64,000 nt of DNA. It comes from Diphasiastrum complanatum. Its lineage: Eukaryota > Streptophyta > Lycopodiopsida > Lycopodiales > Lycopodiaceae. The position numbers and the translations under genes were made by a program. Shown here one piece after another: positions 22,440 through 35,123 of the stretch. Every line of letters begins with the position of its first letter. Positions within the stretch are counted from its first letter, which is position 1. The stretch is taken from positions 60,555,467 to 60,619,466 of the forward strand of contig CM055097.1 in the NCBI GenBank assembly GCA_029204225.1, in the 5' to 3' direction. The notes below the pieces were generated by a model. That model saw nothing but the letters and a program-made list of their open reading frames with translations. It was not told where the DNA came from and did not search any database.

Positions 22440-23834
22440 TGGAGAAAATGTAAATAATAAACTACCATTATTTCTTTCGTTAAAGTATGATAGTCCTTGG
22501 TCCTTACATTGAAATGATCATGCACAAAGCAAGTGGACTCAAAGAATTTCAAGTACATTACATTGAATGGTGTTTTGACTTTTATGACATCATTTTTTGA
22601 GCTATTACAAAAATAGTTAGCCAATGAAATCCCTTTATCAACAAAAATTGTAGATTGGAAAGCATTCAACTTCATTGTCTTATCATATCCACATAATTTA
22701 CTAAACATCATGAATGTTGAAGATAAGAAAAAAGTCACTTCAAATATTCTAACACTATCAATGAAAAATTCAAAGATAGTAGCATCTCCATCTTGTCACC
22801 CTTGCAAATTGCACACTTGAGTGAAGAGTTTGCATGAACTTTGATCACTTGGCCTTTTTTCTTGAGGACCTTCTTGGGGCTCTTGGGTTTTAAGGTTGAT
22901 CCTAAATATCTTCTTCTCTTTGATGCTCTTCCTCAATCCTAGCAAGATCACACTTTGACAAGGTCTCCACTTGAGTGATCTCCTCCTTTGACATGTTCAC
23001 ACTCTCAATAGCAACATTAGCATCCAATTTAAACAATCTTCCATCCCTTTGCTATGCAATTATCACACTTCAAAATGGAACAAACACCGTGCTTGAATTG
23101 GACATCCAAACCATTATCCATAAGTTGACCAACACTTAGAAAGTTTTTGGTGATTGATGGTACATAAAGCTTGATTCTCCTCCTTAGCATCCTTGCTTTG
23201 GTTCTTCTTTCTGCCTTTTCTTGAGAAATTTGCTTTCTCATCTCCATCATGCAAGGACAAATAACTCATCCTACTCTTGGCATGTTGGACTCTGCACTCC
23301 TTGGCCACAAGCACACTATGTAGCTTTTCAATAGAAGGTAGACTATCTTGAATGACAAAACTTTGGACCAAGTTGGAGTACTCATCTCCAATTCCATTTA
23401 GGATCACTTGAACAAGTTCATTATCATGAATCTTATCTCCTATTGAAGCAAGTTCTTTGTTGAGAGATTTTATTCTTAGCACATATCCTTGTGCACTTTC
23501 ATTACTTCTCCTCATCCTTTGCAAGGCTTGGTTTCTTAGCATAAGTACTCTTGAAGTGTTTTTGAATTCATATATAGCTTTTAAATAATCCCAAGCTTCC
23601 TTAAATGCAAGTGGCAACTAACTTGAGAAAATCATTACTAACATTCATCTTCACACAATGTAATGCTAGTCTTGGCCTCTTCTTGTACTTCACCAATTCT
23701 CGTCCACCTAGAGGTTCATCCTCTTCATCTAGGACAAGATCATAGAGATCTTGGAGCACTAAGTGTGACTCCATCCTCACTTTCCATTTTGAGTAGTTTG
23801 TAGAATTTAACGTCTCACTAGCTTTTGGCAACAA
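22440..23834 (-). pseudogene. Ty1/copia fragment (gag, pre-integrase, integrase pieces)
   Basis: Read downwards from 23834: gag N-terminus with LNSTNYSKWKVRMESHLVLQ, a frame shift near 23610, the rest of gag (YVLRIKSLNKELASIGDKI, QVILNGIGDEYSNLVQSF), then a direct jump to the pre-integrase segment YVPSITKNFLSVGQLMDNGL near 23140. The zinc knuckle and protease are missing. Further down, short pieces of the C-x2-C region and of the integrase (KTPFNVMYLKFFESTCFVHD, about 22560) remain. This is an internally deleted, frameshifted copy with no LTR. The gag is related to the copia elements at 28.8 kb and 56.9 kb. Confidence 0.75.
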
Positions 23835-24986
23835 ATGACTCTCTTATATCCCTTCTTCTTGATGATCCAACAGGACTTGTAAAACCACTTTTAAGGACTT
23901 GTTCTCAACACCTATTAATTGGATTTGAAATCTCAATAATGGAATTGATCTTTGATGCTTTCTCTTTGATTTGCATTGAAAATCTCATCAAGATGACGTA
24001 TAGAAAATTTATGAGGATCTTATCAATAATGGAACATTATATGCAGGTACAACAGCTCCCGGGTTTTGACAATCTACGAGTAAATTCTTTGCGAGTTTTA
24101 TTTACAAACTTATTTCTAAAATTTCATTCCACGTGGTATGCTATCAGATATATAGGCTTTATATTTAATCATTTTATATTAGATAAAAACTAACTTTGAT
24201 TATACCAATGGATTCTACATAAAAAATGGAGCACTTTTGCTTTTTGCACCATCTCAATCCGAGCAATAGTAAGAAAGTTATGACAATTCAACGTTTTTTA
24301 GACCAGAAAACATTTTTCCCTTGGAACCTAAAAGGGGTAGCACGCCGGTGTGCTATCAATTTGAGTTAAAGACTAAAAGCTTAAACTGGTAAAATTAAAG
24401 TAATTAAGTTTCTGCATTCTCAATGATATAGCATACTATGTACAATTTGTAGACAACATAATTTGCAAACATATCTTTTAGCTAGTAAGAAAATAAACAA
24501 CATGATAATGAAGTATACAAATAGATTTCACCCCCAAAAGTGAAGTAGAATAAATTTTAGAAACCTAAAAAACATGTAGCATGCCATGTACTATTAGTTT
24601 GACGTAATTTAAAAACACTAAACTTGCAAAATGTGAAACCCCACAGCTCCCCACATGTGTAAGAAGCACACCTGTAGTCCACTTCCAAATATAGATCTCA
24701 AATTTTGAAGCAATCATTGAGTATAGACTCACCCTCTCAAAACTAGATTTAAGTATCAAACTTGCCAAATTTGGGCCTGGTTTTGATCAACAATTAAACT
24801 CTTGTATTTGGCTTTGATACCATGTTGAAAGTACAATGCTTAGGACCCTAAATGGATCTACAAAATATCCTCAAGAGTGATTGGGTACTTGGTTAATCAA
24901 TCTATTCAAAACTAGCACTCAAATCTTGATCTAAACAAGCAAGAACAATCAATTATTGATCAAAACATTGTAGAACGACCCCGCAC
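23835..24986. other. Unassigned interval
   Basis: No gene is recognised. Two diverged copies of a segment containing CCTAAAA...GTAGCA(C/T)GCC occur near 24325 and 24570, about 240 bp apart, suggesting an old duplication. Confidence 0.35.
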
Positions 24987-26275
24987 AGGGAGTGTACACA
25001 GTACAATATTGCCGTTGAAGAGAGCTTCGGGAGAAGAGCAGTCTTCTGAGAGTTCGGGGTCTACGGCAGGTTGTAGACGGAAAGTGAAGCAGTGGTGCAC
25101 AGAGTCTAGCACATAGAAGACTGCTAAGCTTGAGACTGTGTGAGGATTTGGAGACAAGAGTTGTCGGCTGAATCATAACCTTAGCCAAACGGAATTCTGA
25201 AATTCCAAAGGGTAGATGCTTGGTATTTGCAATCAGTGTGCACCCGAACGGACACCGTTTGACGAACGGTCTGAAGTATCAGATTACTTGCTATAGGACG
25301 ACCTCTGAGCAAAAGGATTTTCTTGTTGAAGAGCTATATAGAGGCTACCAAGTGCCAAGAATGGTGTAGAAACCCTGGCTTAGGGCTTACAAATGTAAAA
25401 GTAATGGATCTTTCTCTGTAGACATGCATATTTGATGTTGTAAAAGTAGGCATGAGGGTGTCCTAATTAGTTGAACAAGATCTCCAGTGGCCGTGAACAG
25501 TCACGTTGTAACTGAGAAGCTGGATCAGACTGCAGCCATAGCTTTGCAAACAAGAAGAATACTTGGAGAGGAGGTCGCGGCTGAGCTCGTGCGCCCAAAC
25601 CGTTTTCATACTTAGCGTTTTGAAGTGAGCCAGCAACTGGAAGGGCTTCCATCAGTGCACAAAAGTGTGCAGGACCATCGGATTGCATGGCATCTGGATG
25701 GACGATGGAGATTAAATCTTTGTGGACCATTGGATCCGGATAAACCATTGGATTGGTTTAAAAAGAGTCATGAAGTGGGCTAAAGGGAGTTGAAGGGTAA
25801 ACTGGCCTTCAACTTCACCAAAAATTTTCACTCTGAAGTGGGAGTTGGGTCTCTTCACAAGTGAAGTTTGAATTTTTTTCACTCTGACAAGTTAATAAAG
25901 GTTATTTTTACCTCATTTATCCGTTTTGACCCAAGCAAAGGGCTACGGACTCTAAACGAAGGGCACCTGGACTGTACCTACAATTACGGTACCGCAAAAC
26001 AGAGTGATTGTAGCAGAGAAAGTGTTCGGAGTGTGCCAAAAGTGATTTCACCATTCCATTGGTCACGTAGTTGGGAGTTGGCGACAGAGTGCATTTCGGA
26101 AGGTGACGCCGGTTTGGCTTTCAATTTGACCGGAAAGCGGCGGGTGGCCTGGTAAGGGAAAAAGTGTAGGTCATTAATTTGACTTCTGACATCATAGTTG
26201 GCCTCGACATACTGCTTTTAGCCTACGATAGAAGTTTCAAGCAGTTTTGCGATGACAAACATGGGAGGAGGTTAA
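24987..26275 (+). mobile_element. Relic of a copia-type 5' leader
   Basis: This stretch is clearly related along its length to the leader between the primer site and gag of the element at 40.5-42.5 kb. It starts at GGAGTGTACACAGTACAA, shares GCCGTTGAAGAGAGCTTCGG, and its last 350 bp (25930-26275) match 41740-42060 with roughly 85-90% identity by eye, ending just after the equivalent of the gag start (ATGACAAACATGGGAG). No LTR precedes it and no gag follows, so it is a fragment. In coding terms it is empty. Confidence 0.7.
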
Positions 26276-27548
26276 TGAGCTTGATGAACTAAATGAAATA
26301 TACTTCTTTTAATTTAAAATCACAATTTAATATCTTTTATATTTTTCAATGCTATTTATTTGAGAGTTATTAATACATTGCTTTTTATATCTAGTTCTTT
26401 GAGACTATGCTTTTTTTATGCTACAATAACATCAAATTTTTTATTCTATTTATTTTTATAAAGAAATTGCAAAAACAATAGCAATATTTAAGACTGCTCT
26501 TGCAAATAATACTATCAAAATAATTTGTAAAGGAGCTAATGCAAATTGTTAAATGGATTGTAAACATATTGATGAGATATAGCTATTTGCTAATGTAATT
26601 GCTCAATTGTCACCTGTTGTACATGATTAATTCCACTAATGTGCTTATCATGGACATTTTTAAGATTTTAAAGTGTTTTAAGTTTTAAATATGTGTTAAT
26701 ACAAATGTTTTAAAGTAATAGTTATTTTTAAAAATCATAATTTATATATTTTGTACCATATTACAATACTCATTTTTCAATATTTTAAATCTTTCGAAAT
26801 AAAATAAAATTTTCATGTCACAAATATTTATATCTGAGCAAACTATATAATTTTTAAGTTTTCAAAATATTTATTCAAAATAGATGTGAGAGAAGTTGCT
26901 CTATATTTGGAATGGATATGTTGAGCTTGTTAGATGACTCTAAGAGCAGAATTTTTAGATTTGTGTGCTAAATTTGATTAGTACAAAGAAATCTAGCTTT
27001 CCACCAAAAAGGAGGGTAATCCGTGTTCCACTTGGTGGAAAGAAAGTGATTTTTTTTTTTCAGTTGAGTAAAAAAGAGAAGTAGAAAATTTTACATAGGC
27101 TTCAAAGAACCACTTGGAGCTGCAAATATTAGAAGAGAAACTGTAAAGTTTGCTTTGGTCAAAGTGGGAGGAATAGGTAAGGAAATTATCTTCAAGAACA
27201 GAACTTTTCTAAGTTAGTCGAGATTGTGTAGTATTTGTGTGGTCGTTTGATGTCCATGTACATGATAAGATATTGTTGACAATTTTCTTAGCTTTGTGTT
27301 TGTACAATAATATAACTAGTAGTATTTGAAAGGCCTAGTGTTCAAACCAATATTGATCTACATAAATAAATCTATCAAAAGAGATTCATGTTACAAATTA
27401 ATATTATTGTTATGTATCAAATTATCTTGTCGAAATGTCTCTCAAAGAATTGCATATGTATGGAGGCAAAGGTGGAATAGCTTCATGTTGGTACTGCCTC
27501 TTCTCTTGATTTGCTAGTTTCAAAACTATCATAACACAATGTACATCA
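26276..27548. other. A+T-rich interval
   Basis: No gene is recognised. A small inverted repeat, CTTTCCACCAA with TTGGTGGAAAG, sits near 26997-27042. The rest is A+T-rich without structure. Confidence 0.4.
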
Positions 27549-28192
27549 TGTGAAAGATTCAACTAATTTGATCATATTTGCTATATTTCCATATTTGGCA
27601 AATTGAGGCCAACTTTGTTTTAGACTTAGAGTTTGACTTTTCAAAGCTCATTAGTCTAAATTTCATTTGAATAAACAATTTTTGAAAGTGTGGGAAAGTT
27701 AGGAGGCGAGTTTGAGTAGATTCAAATTTGAATGTTGGATACTTTAAATCTAGACCCAAAAATAGTAGGGTTGGCATTTTGGTGGGAAAGCCAAGTGGCC
27801 AAATAGGGTTTGAACCTACTATAAAAGGATGTAACACATGAAGAGACATATCTTCTCTCTTCTCTATCTCATTTCATGCTTATACATGGTTCTCTTGGGT
27901 TCTACTATCCATTGGTGCACTATACTTGTGATTGCATGCAATTATATTGTAGAATGATCTATGTTTGTTATTTTTGATCCACACGTGTGAAATACAGTAG
28001 CTGCTGGTTTTCTATGGATGGCAACAGTACTTTATCATTTGATTCATGTCTGATCAAGTTCTATTAGAGGTTGCATCTCATTTTGTGTGTAGATGCTGAT
28101 TTTTCTACATTGGTGACATTGGTAGAGTATCTTCTTTTGTAACCCAAGATCTTTTTGTGGGTTGGATCATCAATGATCTGAAATCCTTCACA
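27549..28192 (+). repeat. 5' LTR of copia copy 2a
   Basis: The 644-bp LTR begins TGTGAAAGATTCAAC and ends CCTTCACA, directly before a primer-binding site. It is homologous to the LTR at 45832-46559. A TATA box (TATAAAAG, 27820-27827) lies in the expected position for the U3/R boundary. TG...CA termini are intact. Confidence 0.85.
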
Positions 28193-28204
28193 TGGTATCA
28201 GAGC
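28193..28204 (+). other. Primer-binding site (initiator Met-tRNA)
   Basis: TGGTATCAGAGC follows the LTR immediately. It is complementary to the 3' end of plant initiator methionine tRNA, the usual primer for Ty1/copia reverse transcription. Confidence 0.9.
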
Positions 28205-28794
28205 TTGTGTTTCAGGTTATGAAGGAGGAAATCATATCTATCAATGATTTGGTGAAGATATCAAGGCTAGAGCATGCTAGAGAGGATTCTACACCAAAAT
28301 CGAGTTTTTTTGCTTTTGTAGATTGGATCTTTTGCAAATCAAAACCCTATATAGGTCTATAAACTTGATCAATTCCGATTTTTGATTTTACATACTGGAT
28401 TTGGCTGATTTTTGGATCATTGGATCAGCCTAAGTGGTGTCTAATAGATTGCATATCAAATTTTCAGCATTTGCATGTAGATTTAGAATAGTCAATTTTT
28501 TGTGATTTTGTCAAGACCCTAATTTTGATTGGATCTCTAGATAGTGAGGTTGTTGGACTTCATTTGAGTGTGTTTCAATCTTAGGAAGTAGCAAAAGTCA
28601 TTAGATTGAGGATAGATCATAGGTTGATCAAGATTCCATGATTCCATGTGTTGATTTGCTTGGTATAAGTGTTAGAAGAGAATTTTTGAGATAGTTTCAA
28701 ATCTTTGTAATTTCTTTTGAAAACATTTGTTGTTGCTCAAAGGAGTGCTTTGTGCATTGAAACAGGTTGAAAAAGAAGATCAGGTCATTGCTAC

Positions 28795-31700
28795 ATGGCA
28801 ACCTCAATCAAAGTCATGTTGGAAGCCAATGATAGGCTTACCTCAAGTAACTATTCATTGTGGAAAGTGAGGATGGAATCACTTTTTGAGATGAATGATG
28901 TTTTGGATATTGTTGTAGTTTTGGAGGAGAGACCAAAAATACAACAAGATCAAGTGAGGTATGATAAGAGGGCCAAGAAGGATCTACACATTATCAAGAT
29001 GAATTTTACCAATGAGCTTCTCAAGAAAGTTGGTAAGTGTACTTCATCTAAGGAGGCTTGGGATTCATTGAAGAAGCTTTATGAAACCAAGTCTACTTCT
29101 AGAGTGTTGACTCTAAGAGCGGCAAATCTTTTCTTGTTTGCAAAAGAATGAAAAAAGTCCAAGTACTTTTGTTTTGAGGATGAAAGCATTGAATGATGAG
29201 TTGGCTTGCATTGATGAGAGCATTAAGGAAGGAGCGCTTGTACAAGTGGTTCTTAATGGTTTGTTGGATGCTCATGCTAACATTATTCAAAGTATTGCTA
29301 TTCAAAAGACTATACCAAGTTTGATGGATCTTCAAGAGATCTTGATCAATGAAGAATATAGGCTTCAAGCAAGAGGTGGATCTACATTGACACCTCAAGA
29401 GGATGCTATATAGGTCTACAAAGGGAAAATTCAAGGGAAAAACCCAAAGTAAGTGGTCTAAAGGGCAAGATCAAGTGGATGCTTCTTCAAGTGGCAAAAA
29501 GAAGGATAGATAAAAGCTCAAGTGCTTCTATTGTGGCATCAAAGGACACTTTGCAAATGAGTGCTACAAGAAGAAGAGAGATCAAGGTGACAAGCAAGGT
29601 AATCTTACTCTTGATGAGGATGGTTTGGATGTTCAAGATGCAAATGATGATGCTTTTGTGATGTCTTCATGTATGCTTGCTAATGATGGAGATCTAGATC
29701 CTTGGTGGATTGATAGTGGAGCAAGTTCACACATGAATTTTCACAAAGATTACTTCACTTCTTTGCCGGCATATGGAGATGACAAGAGGGTGATCTACAA
29801 GGCCAATGATGGTGAGTGTGCAATCAAAGGGATTGGCACAATTCCTATTTCTCTCTCTACAAATAGGAATTTTCATTTGGAGGGTGTCTTGTTTATTCCA
29901 TCTATTACCAAGAATTTGCTTAGTGTGAGTCAAATGCTAAGTAAAGGCCTCAAGGTTGAGTTTGATGGAGATGCTTATATGATAAAAAGGAAGGATGTCT
30001 TGATTGGAAAAGGTAAAAGGCAAGGGAAGTTGTTCAAACTAGATGCTTGTGTTATTGCTAACCAAGTTGGATGTGTTGCAAGAGAGCAAATACCTATTTA
30101 AGATGTTTGGCATAAAAGGATGGGACACCTCAACTTCAAGCCATTGGAGGTAATGGTTAGAAAGAAGGTTGTGATAGGTCTTCCAAGTTTCTTAAGTGGC
30201 ATCAGTGATGTTTATGAGTCTTGTGCTTTGTCAAAGTCACATAGACTACCTTATACTAGATCTACATCTAGAGCTACAAAGCCTTTTCAACTTGTACATT
30301 TGGATATTCATGGATTTACTACAATTAGCAATAGTGGAGCTAACTTTATATGTAGCATTCATTGATGATTTTAGTAGATTTTGTTGGATCTATCTACTAA
30401 AGAGCAAGGATGAAGTGCATGATGTCTTTATCAAGTTCAAGAATGCAAGGGAGAACCAATTTTCACAAGGATCAAGTTCTTAAGGAGTGACAATGGTGGT
30501 GAGTACATATCTACCAAGTTCAAGAGGGAGTATACAACATCAAGGACCCCAGAACAAAATGGAGTGGCTGAAAGGAAGAATGGGACTTTATGTGAAATTG
30601 TTAAGGCCATAGGTTAAGTGATAATCTTGACAAACCATTTTGGGATCAAGCTCTATTCTGTGCCAATTTCTTGTGCAATAGGTGGCCGAGTGCTATTTTG
30701 GATGGGAGCACACCTTTTGAGATTCTATTCAAGAGGAGGCCGAGTGTCAACTTTCTAAGAACCTTCGGATGCACATGCTATGTCAACATTACTCTTGATG
30801 ATAGGACCAAGGGGGGTCCATCTTCAAGAAGAGGTATTTTTGTTGGATTAGTGAGGTGAGCAAAGCCTACAAGATTTACATTCCTTCTACTAACAAAGTG
30901 ATTGTTGGTAGAGATGTCATCTTTGATGAGGGGAACATTCCAAAAGTGTCTTCAAGCATGATTGATAAGGGTGTGGATGGATCTAACATTATTGATGTTG
31001 ATGTAAAGGATCCTACTTTAGATGGTGATGATGATGGACCTTCATCAAGTCAAAAGCCAAGGAGAACATCAAGGGAAAGACAAGTACCTTCAAGACTCAC
31101 ATATGATGAAAAGGATAAGCAAGTAGTTTCAAGAAATTATGTTGCTTTCCTAACCTCTTTTGATGAACCTACAAGTGTAGGTGAAGCAAGGAAAGAAGAG
31201 GAGTGGATCCAAGCAATGGATCTTGAGTATCAAGCTCTTATGAAGAATGGAACATGGAGATTGGTGGAGTTACCTAAGGACAAGAAAGCTATTGAATGCA
31301 AATGGATCTTCAAGGTGAAGACAAACCAAGATGGATCTATCAACAAGTACAAGGCAAGGTTAGTGCAAAAGGATATGCTCAACAACAAGGGATTGACTAT
31401 GATGAGACCTTTGCACCCGTGGCAAAGATGGTAAGCATTCGAGTCATCATCTCACTTGCTACACTTTATGGATGAGATATATGGCAAATGGACATTTCAA
31501 ATGCATTATTGAATGGTGATCTTGAGGAGGAAGTGTACATGGAGCAACCCGAGAGCTACACACATCAACAAAGCCAAATCATGTGTGTCTACTACAAAAG
31601 AGTTTGTATGGCCTTAAGAAAGCACCAAGGAGTTAGTATGCTAAGCTTAACACTTTTTTACTCTCTCAAGGCTTTGTTATGAGTGAGAATGATCATTCAC

Positions 31701-31898
31701 TTTATTATAGGTTTGCTGGAAATGATTTTACCATCTTGCTAATCTATGTGGATGATATCATATTGAGTGGTGGAGAAAATCAAGTGTTTGAGGATATCAA
31801 GAGTGCCTTTAAGAAGGAGTTTGAGGTGCATGATCTTGGCAACTTGCATTACATTTTGGGAATAGAAGTCATTAGATCTTCTCAATCTACTTTCATTT
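28795..31898 (+). pseudogene. Ty1/copia gag-pol, copy 2a, decayed and 3'-truncated
   Basis: The full copia order is present up to RT. Gag starts at 28795 (TSSNYSLWKVRMESLF). An intact CCHC knuckle (CFYCGIKGHFANEC) is near 29525, and protease WWIDSGASSHMNF near 29703. Next come VWHKRMGHLNFKPLEVM, integrase (SDNGGEY; PEQNGVAERKNG) and RT with YVDDIILSGG near 31750. It is broken by frame shifts near 29145, 29410, 30350, 30850, 31380 and 31680, and by a TAA at 30099 where copy 2b has CAA. The integrase has lost about nine residues between its second Asp and Glu. Homology stops at 31898 inside the RT domain, so RNase H and the 3' LTR are missing. Confidence 0.85.
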
Positions 31899-33061
31899 GA
31901 GAGCAACATGCTTGGTTTTGTCTCTCATAGTGAATTTCACTTTGTTTTTTCATGTGAATGTGAAAAGATAGCTTCTCTTTGGATGATCATAACTTTTGTT
32001 GTAGATGAACTCTTGCCTTCATATAGAAATACATTAAATGGAGGCAATGTGTCTTCTAGTACATTCATATCTCCAATCCACAATATAGATCAAGCATTGC
32101 TCATTCTCACAACCACAAGTCTTGTACTAAGCTTACTTGACACTTTCTTTTCACATGACTCTAACACCAATACTATTAGTCATTTCACTACATCCATATG
32201 TTGCTTAATGCTTGAGTTAAAATAGAGTATGGATTAGTGACCAGCGTTGAATACGCCATTGACACACATAGGTGAGACTTGTTTGATGTAACAAAAGTCA
32301 CATGCTATGAAAGTAATTCAAGTAACTAGTTATTTCAAGCATAGACTAGAAGTGTCATTCCAATAACCTCATCTATTTCCATGCATACACACTATGAACA
32401 AGGCATCAACATGACGTAGTCTTACTAATTAAATCATGCAATCATAAGTTTGAATAAGATACATACTAGGTACATCATACGTGCGATAAATCTTAGAATA
32501 GAACACTATCACAAGTGTGCATACTTATAATATTCATAAAAATCAACATCATACCCTTTCGCATCGTGACTTAAATCACCTCACTTTGTCACATTATCTT
32601 GATTCATTTGCACAATTGAATCCACATATGCTTATGACACATGAAAATTATTAAACTTCTATAGTCTCTCAAAAAATAACCATCACTTTCACTAAATATA
32701 CTTGTCACTCACTCACATTGCTCTAGTGATCAGTGAAAAGATGATAAATGTTCGTGTCCACTTTTTTTATATTTTTAAATTGAACCTCCTTTTCAATTAT
32801 TGTTTTTGGATTCTCTTTATTTTTCATCTCACTTTATCCTTGTGAAAACCTATTTATCACACTTTTCTTACAATGTTCTCTTAACTTCCCTCAAGCTAGG
32901 TGCTTCTTTTATTTGTCTAATCACACTAAAGTGAGTATATGCAATTGGATGCCTCTAGTTCTTATATATACTTTAAAAAGCTCAGTTATTGTGTCCCACC
33001 ATTGGAACATATCAAATCATGCCCATTGATTCTATTTTTAACATGAAATGATATTGTAAAG
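31899..33061. other. Unassigned interval downstream of the P450 gene
   Basis: No gene is recognised. It lies between the truncated copia copy and the stop codon of the minus-strand P450, so the right part must include the P450 3' untranslated region. Several A+T-rich runs could act as polyadenylation signals, but none is decisive. Confidence 0.4.
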
Positions 33062-33481
33062 TTAAGTAGCACTAGTTAGTTTCACAGATTTTTTGATCCA
33101 CAAAGGTCTAGGCTCAAACTCGAGTTTCAATCCATTTGTGGACATTTTCAAGGTCGAAGCCAATTGATACGTCACTTTTTGACCTGCAACATTCTTGAAC
33201 TTGAAGAACCATAGAAGAATAGCAATCGTCACTTTCACTTGCACATATGCTTCATCTTTTCCTATGCAGGAACGCGGACCAGCCTAAAAAACAACAATAT
33301 GTCAAAAGTTGTAGAGTATTAAAATTTTCTGGAGTGTGTCTATATATTTTTTCATATATATCTTTTGTACATTTGAGTTGCAATGAACTCAACCACCACT
33401 CCAATGTAACTTTGAAGACATTTCCACATGACAAAATTACATCTTGTTACAAAGATGGATCCTACCCTCATTTTTTCTCTT

Positions 33482-33525
<44 letters not shown>

Positions 33526-35066
33526 ACATGCTCTTGCTAAATTTTGGAAAGTGAACAAAAGTAGTAGATGAATTATATAGCTTTGATATTTGATTGTGAT
33601 TAATTTATAGCCTTAAGAAATAGATTAATGGTAAGTAGGCAATAGTTCACTTACTCCAAAAGTCGAAAATTTACAAGAAGATTCTGGTTGAAAAAGACCA
33701 TCCTTTAGCCATCGTTCAGGTTTAAAATCAGTCGCATCAAGTCCCCATAGAAACTGCATTCGACCCATGCTATATGGCACCACATTCACAAAGTCCCCTT
33801 TCTTCACCCTCATTCCATTTGGAAGTTTGTCATGTGATAATGCTTCTTTCCCAATCTGAAACAAAATCATTTGTTGGTTATACTACAAATATGACTAGCT
33901 TCAGTTGTAATAAGCTCATGACATGGTTCACATACATCTCCTTTATACGCATGATTATAACTTTTGGCTTCAAAATGCTTTATCAAAAAGATTTTAGGTA
34001 ATGACACATTGTCTAGTGGAATTGTAGTTTTGGTGACCTTTATGGATGGTTGGGGTACTTTTCAAAGTTATGGCACCCATTTCTGATCCCTGTAACTTCA
34101 CCTTTCCTTGAGTAAAGCCATTACTATCGTGATATCAGAAAAGATAAATGAAACTTTTAAGAATAAAAACAGAAAACATGAGGGGAGTGACAGAACTTAC
34201 AACTGGAACAGAAGGGTACAACCTCAAGGACTCTGTCACGGTAGCATGAAGATAGTGCATCTCGCTCAAAGTGTCATGGTTGAGTAAATGAGCATATGTT
34301 GCAACGTTGTTAATAAAAAACTCATTATCCTTGGTGTTGTGACCGTGTTGGATAGGGGCACAAACTCCCTTGCCTTCCATAATTTTGGATAATTCCTGCA
34401 AGATTTTAGTTTCTACATGCGGATGACTGCAAATCATAAAGAAACTCCAGGATAAGGCTTCTACCGTGGTTCTACGGCCTGCTTCAATAATATTCACAAT
34501 CACATCTCTGATGTTCTGGTCGGAGTCGACCTTGGGATCATCCTTAAAAAGAAGCAATATCCTTGACAAGAGATCCCCATTCACCTGTATACAGCTATTC
34601 TTAAGGCGTAAATACTCATTGGCAGTTACTGCTCATTCTACTATAAGGTGATAAGCAATCACTTGGTTTTCTATTGCGGCAGCGTGATATAAGAATGCAA
34701 ATAAAAGACAAACCTAGAGAAACTCTCAATTTCATAATTTTATCCTTACGTCTTGCAGAGCATCGTTCTGATCTTTTACTTCATTTCTCCGTTTCTCGAT
34801 GATTTTATAGAGGAATTCGTCCATAAACGTGAGATTCTCTTTCAGTATAGCTTCGGGTCCAAGCAAGAGAAACCTTTTCAATTTCCAGAAAGGATCAAAA
34901 GTACGCCGATTCGTTTGAACTTTGGCAGTTTCAAAGGCTTTAATAAAGTCAATTTCAAGAAATGAAGATGACAGGCTCTTTAATTTAACGCCACAGACAT
35001 TCTGGAAAATAGAATCAAATGCCATTCGTCTGAAAACATCCTGCAAAACATCGATATCATGAGAAT

Positions 35067-35123
<57 letters not shown>

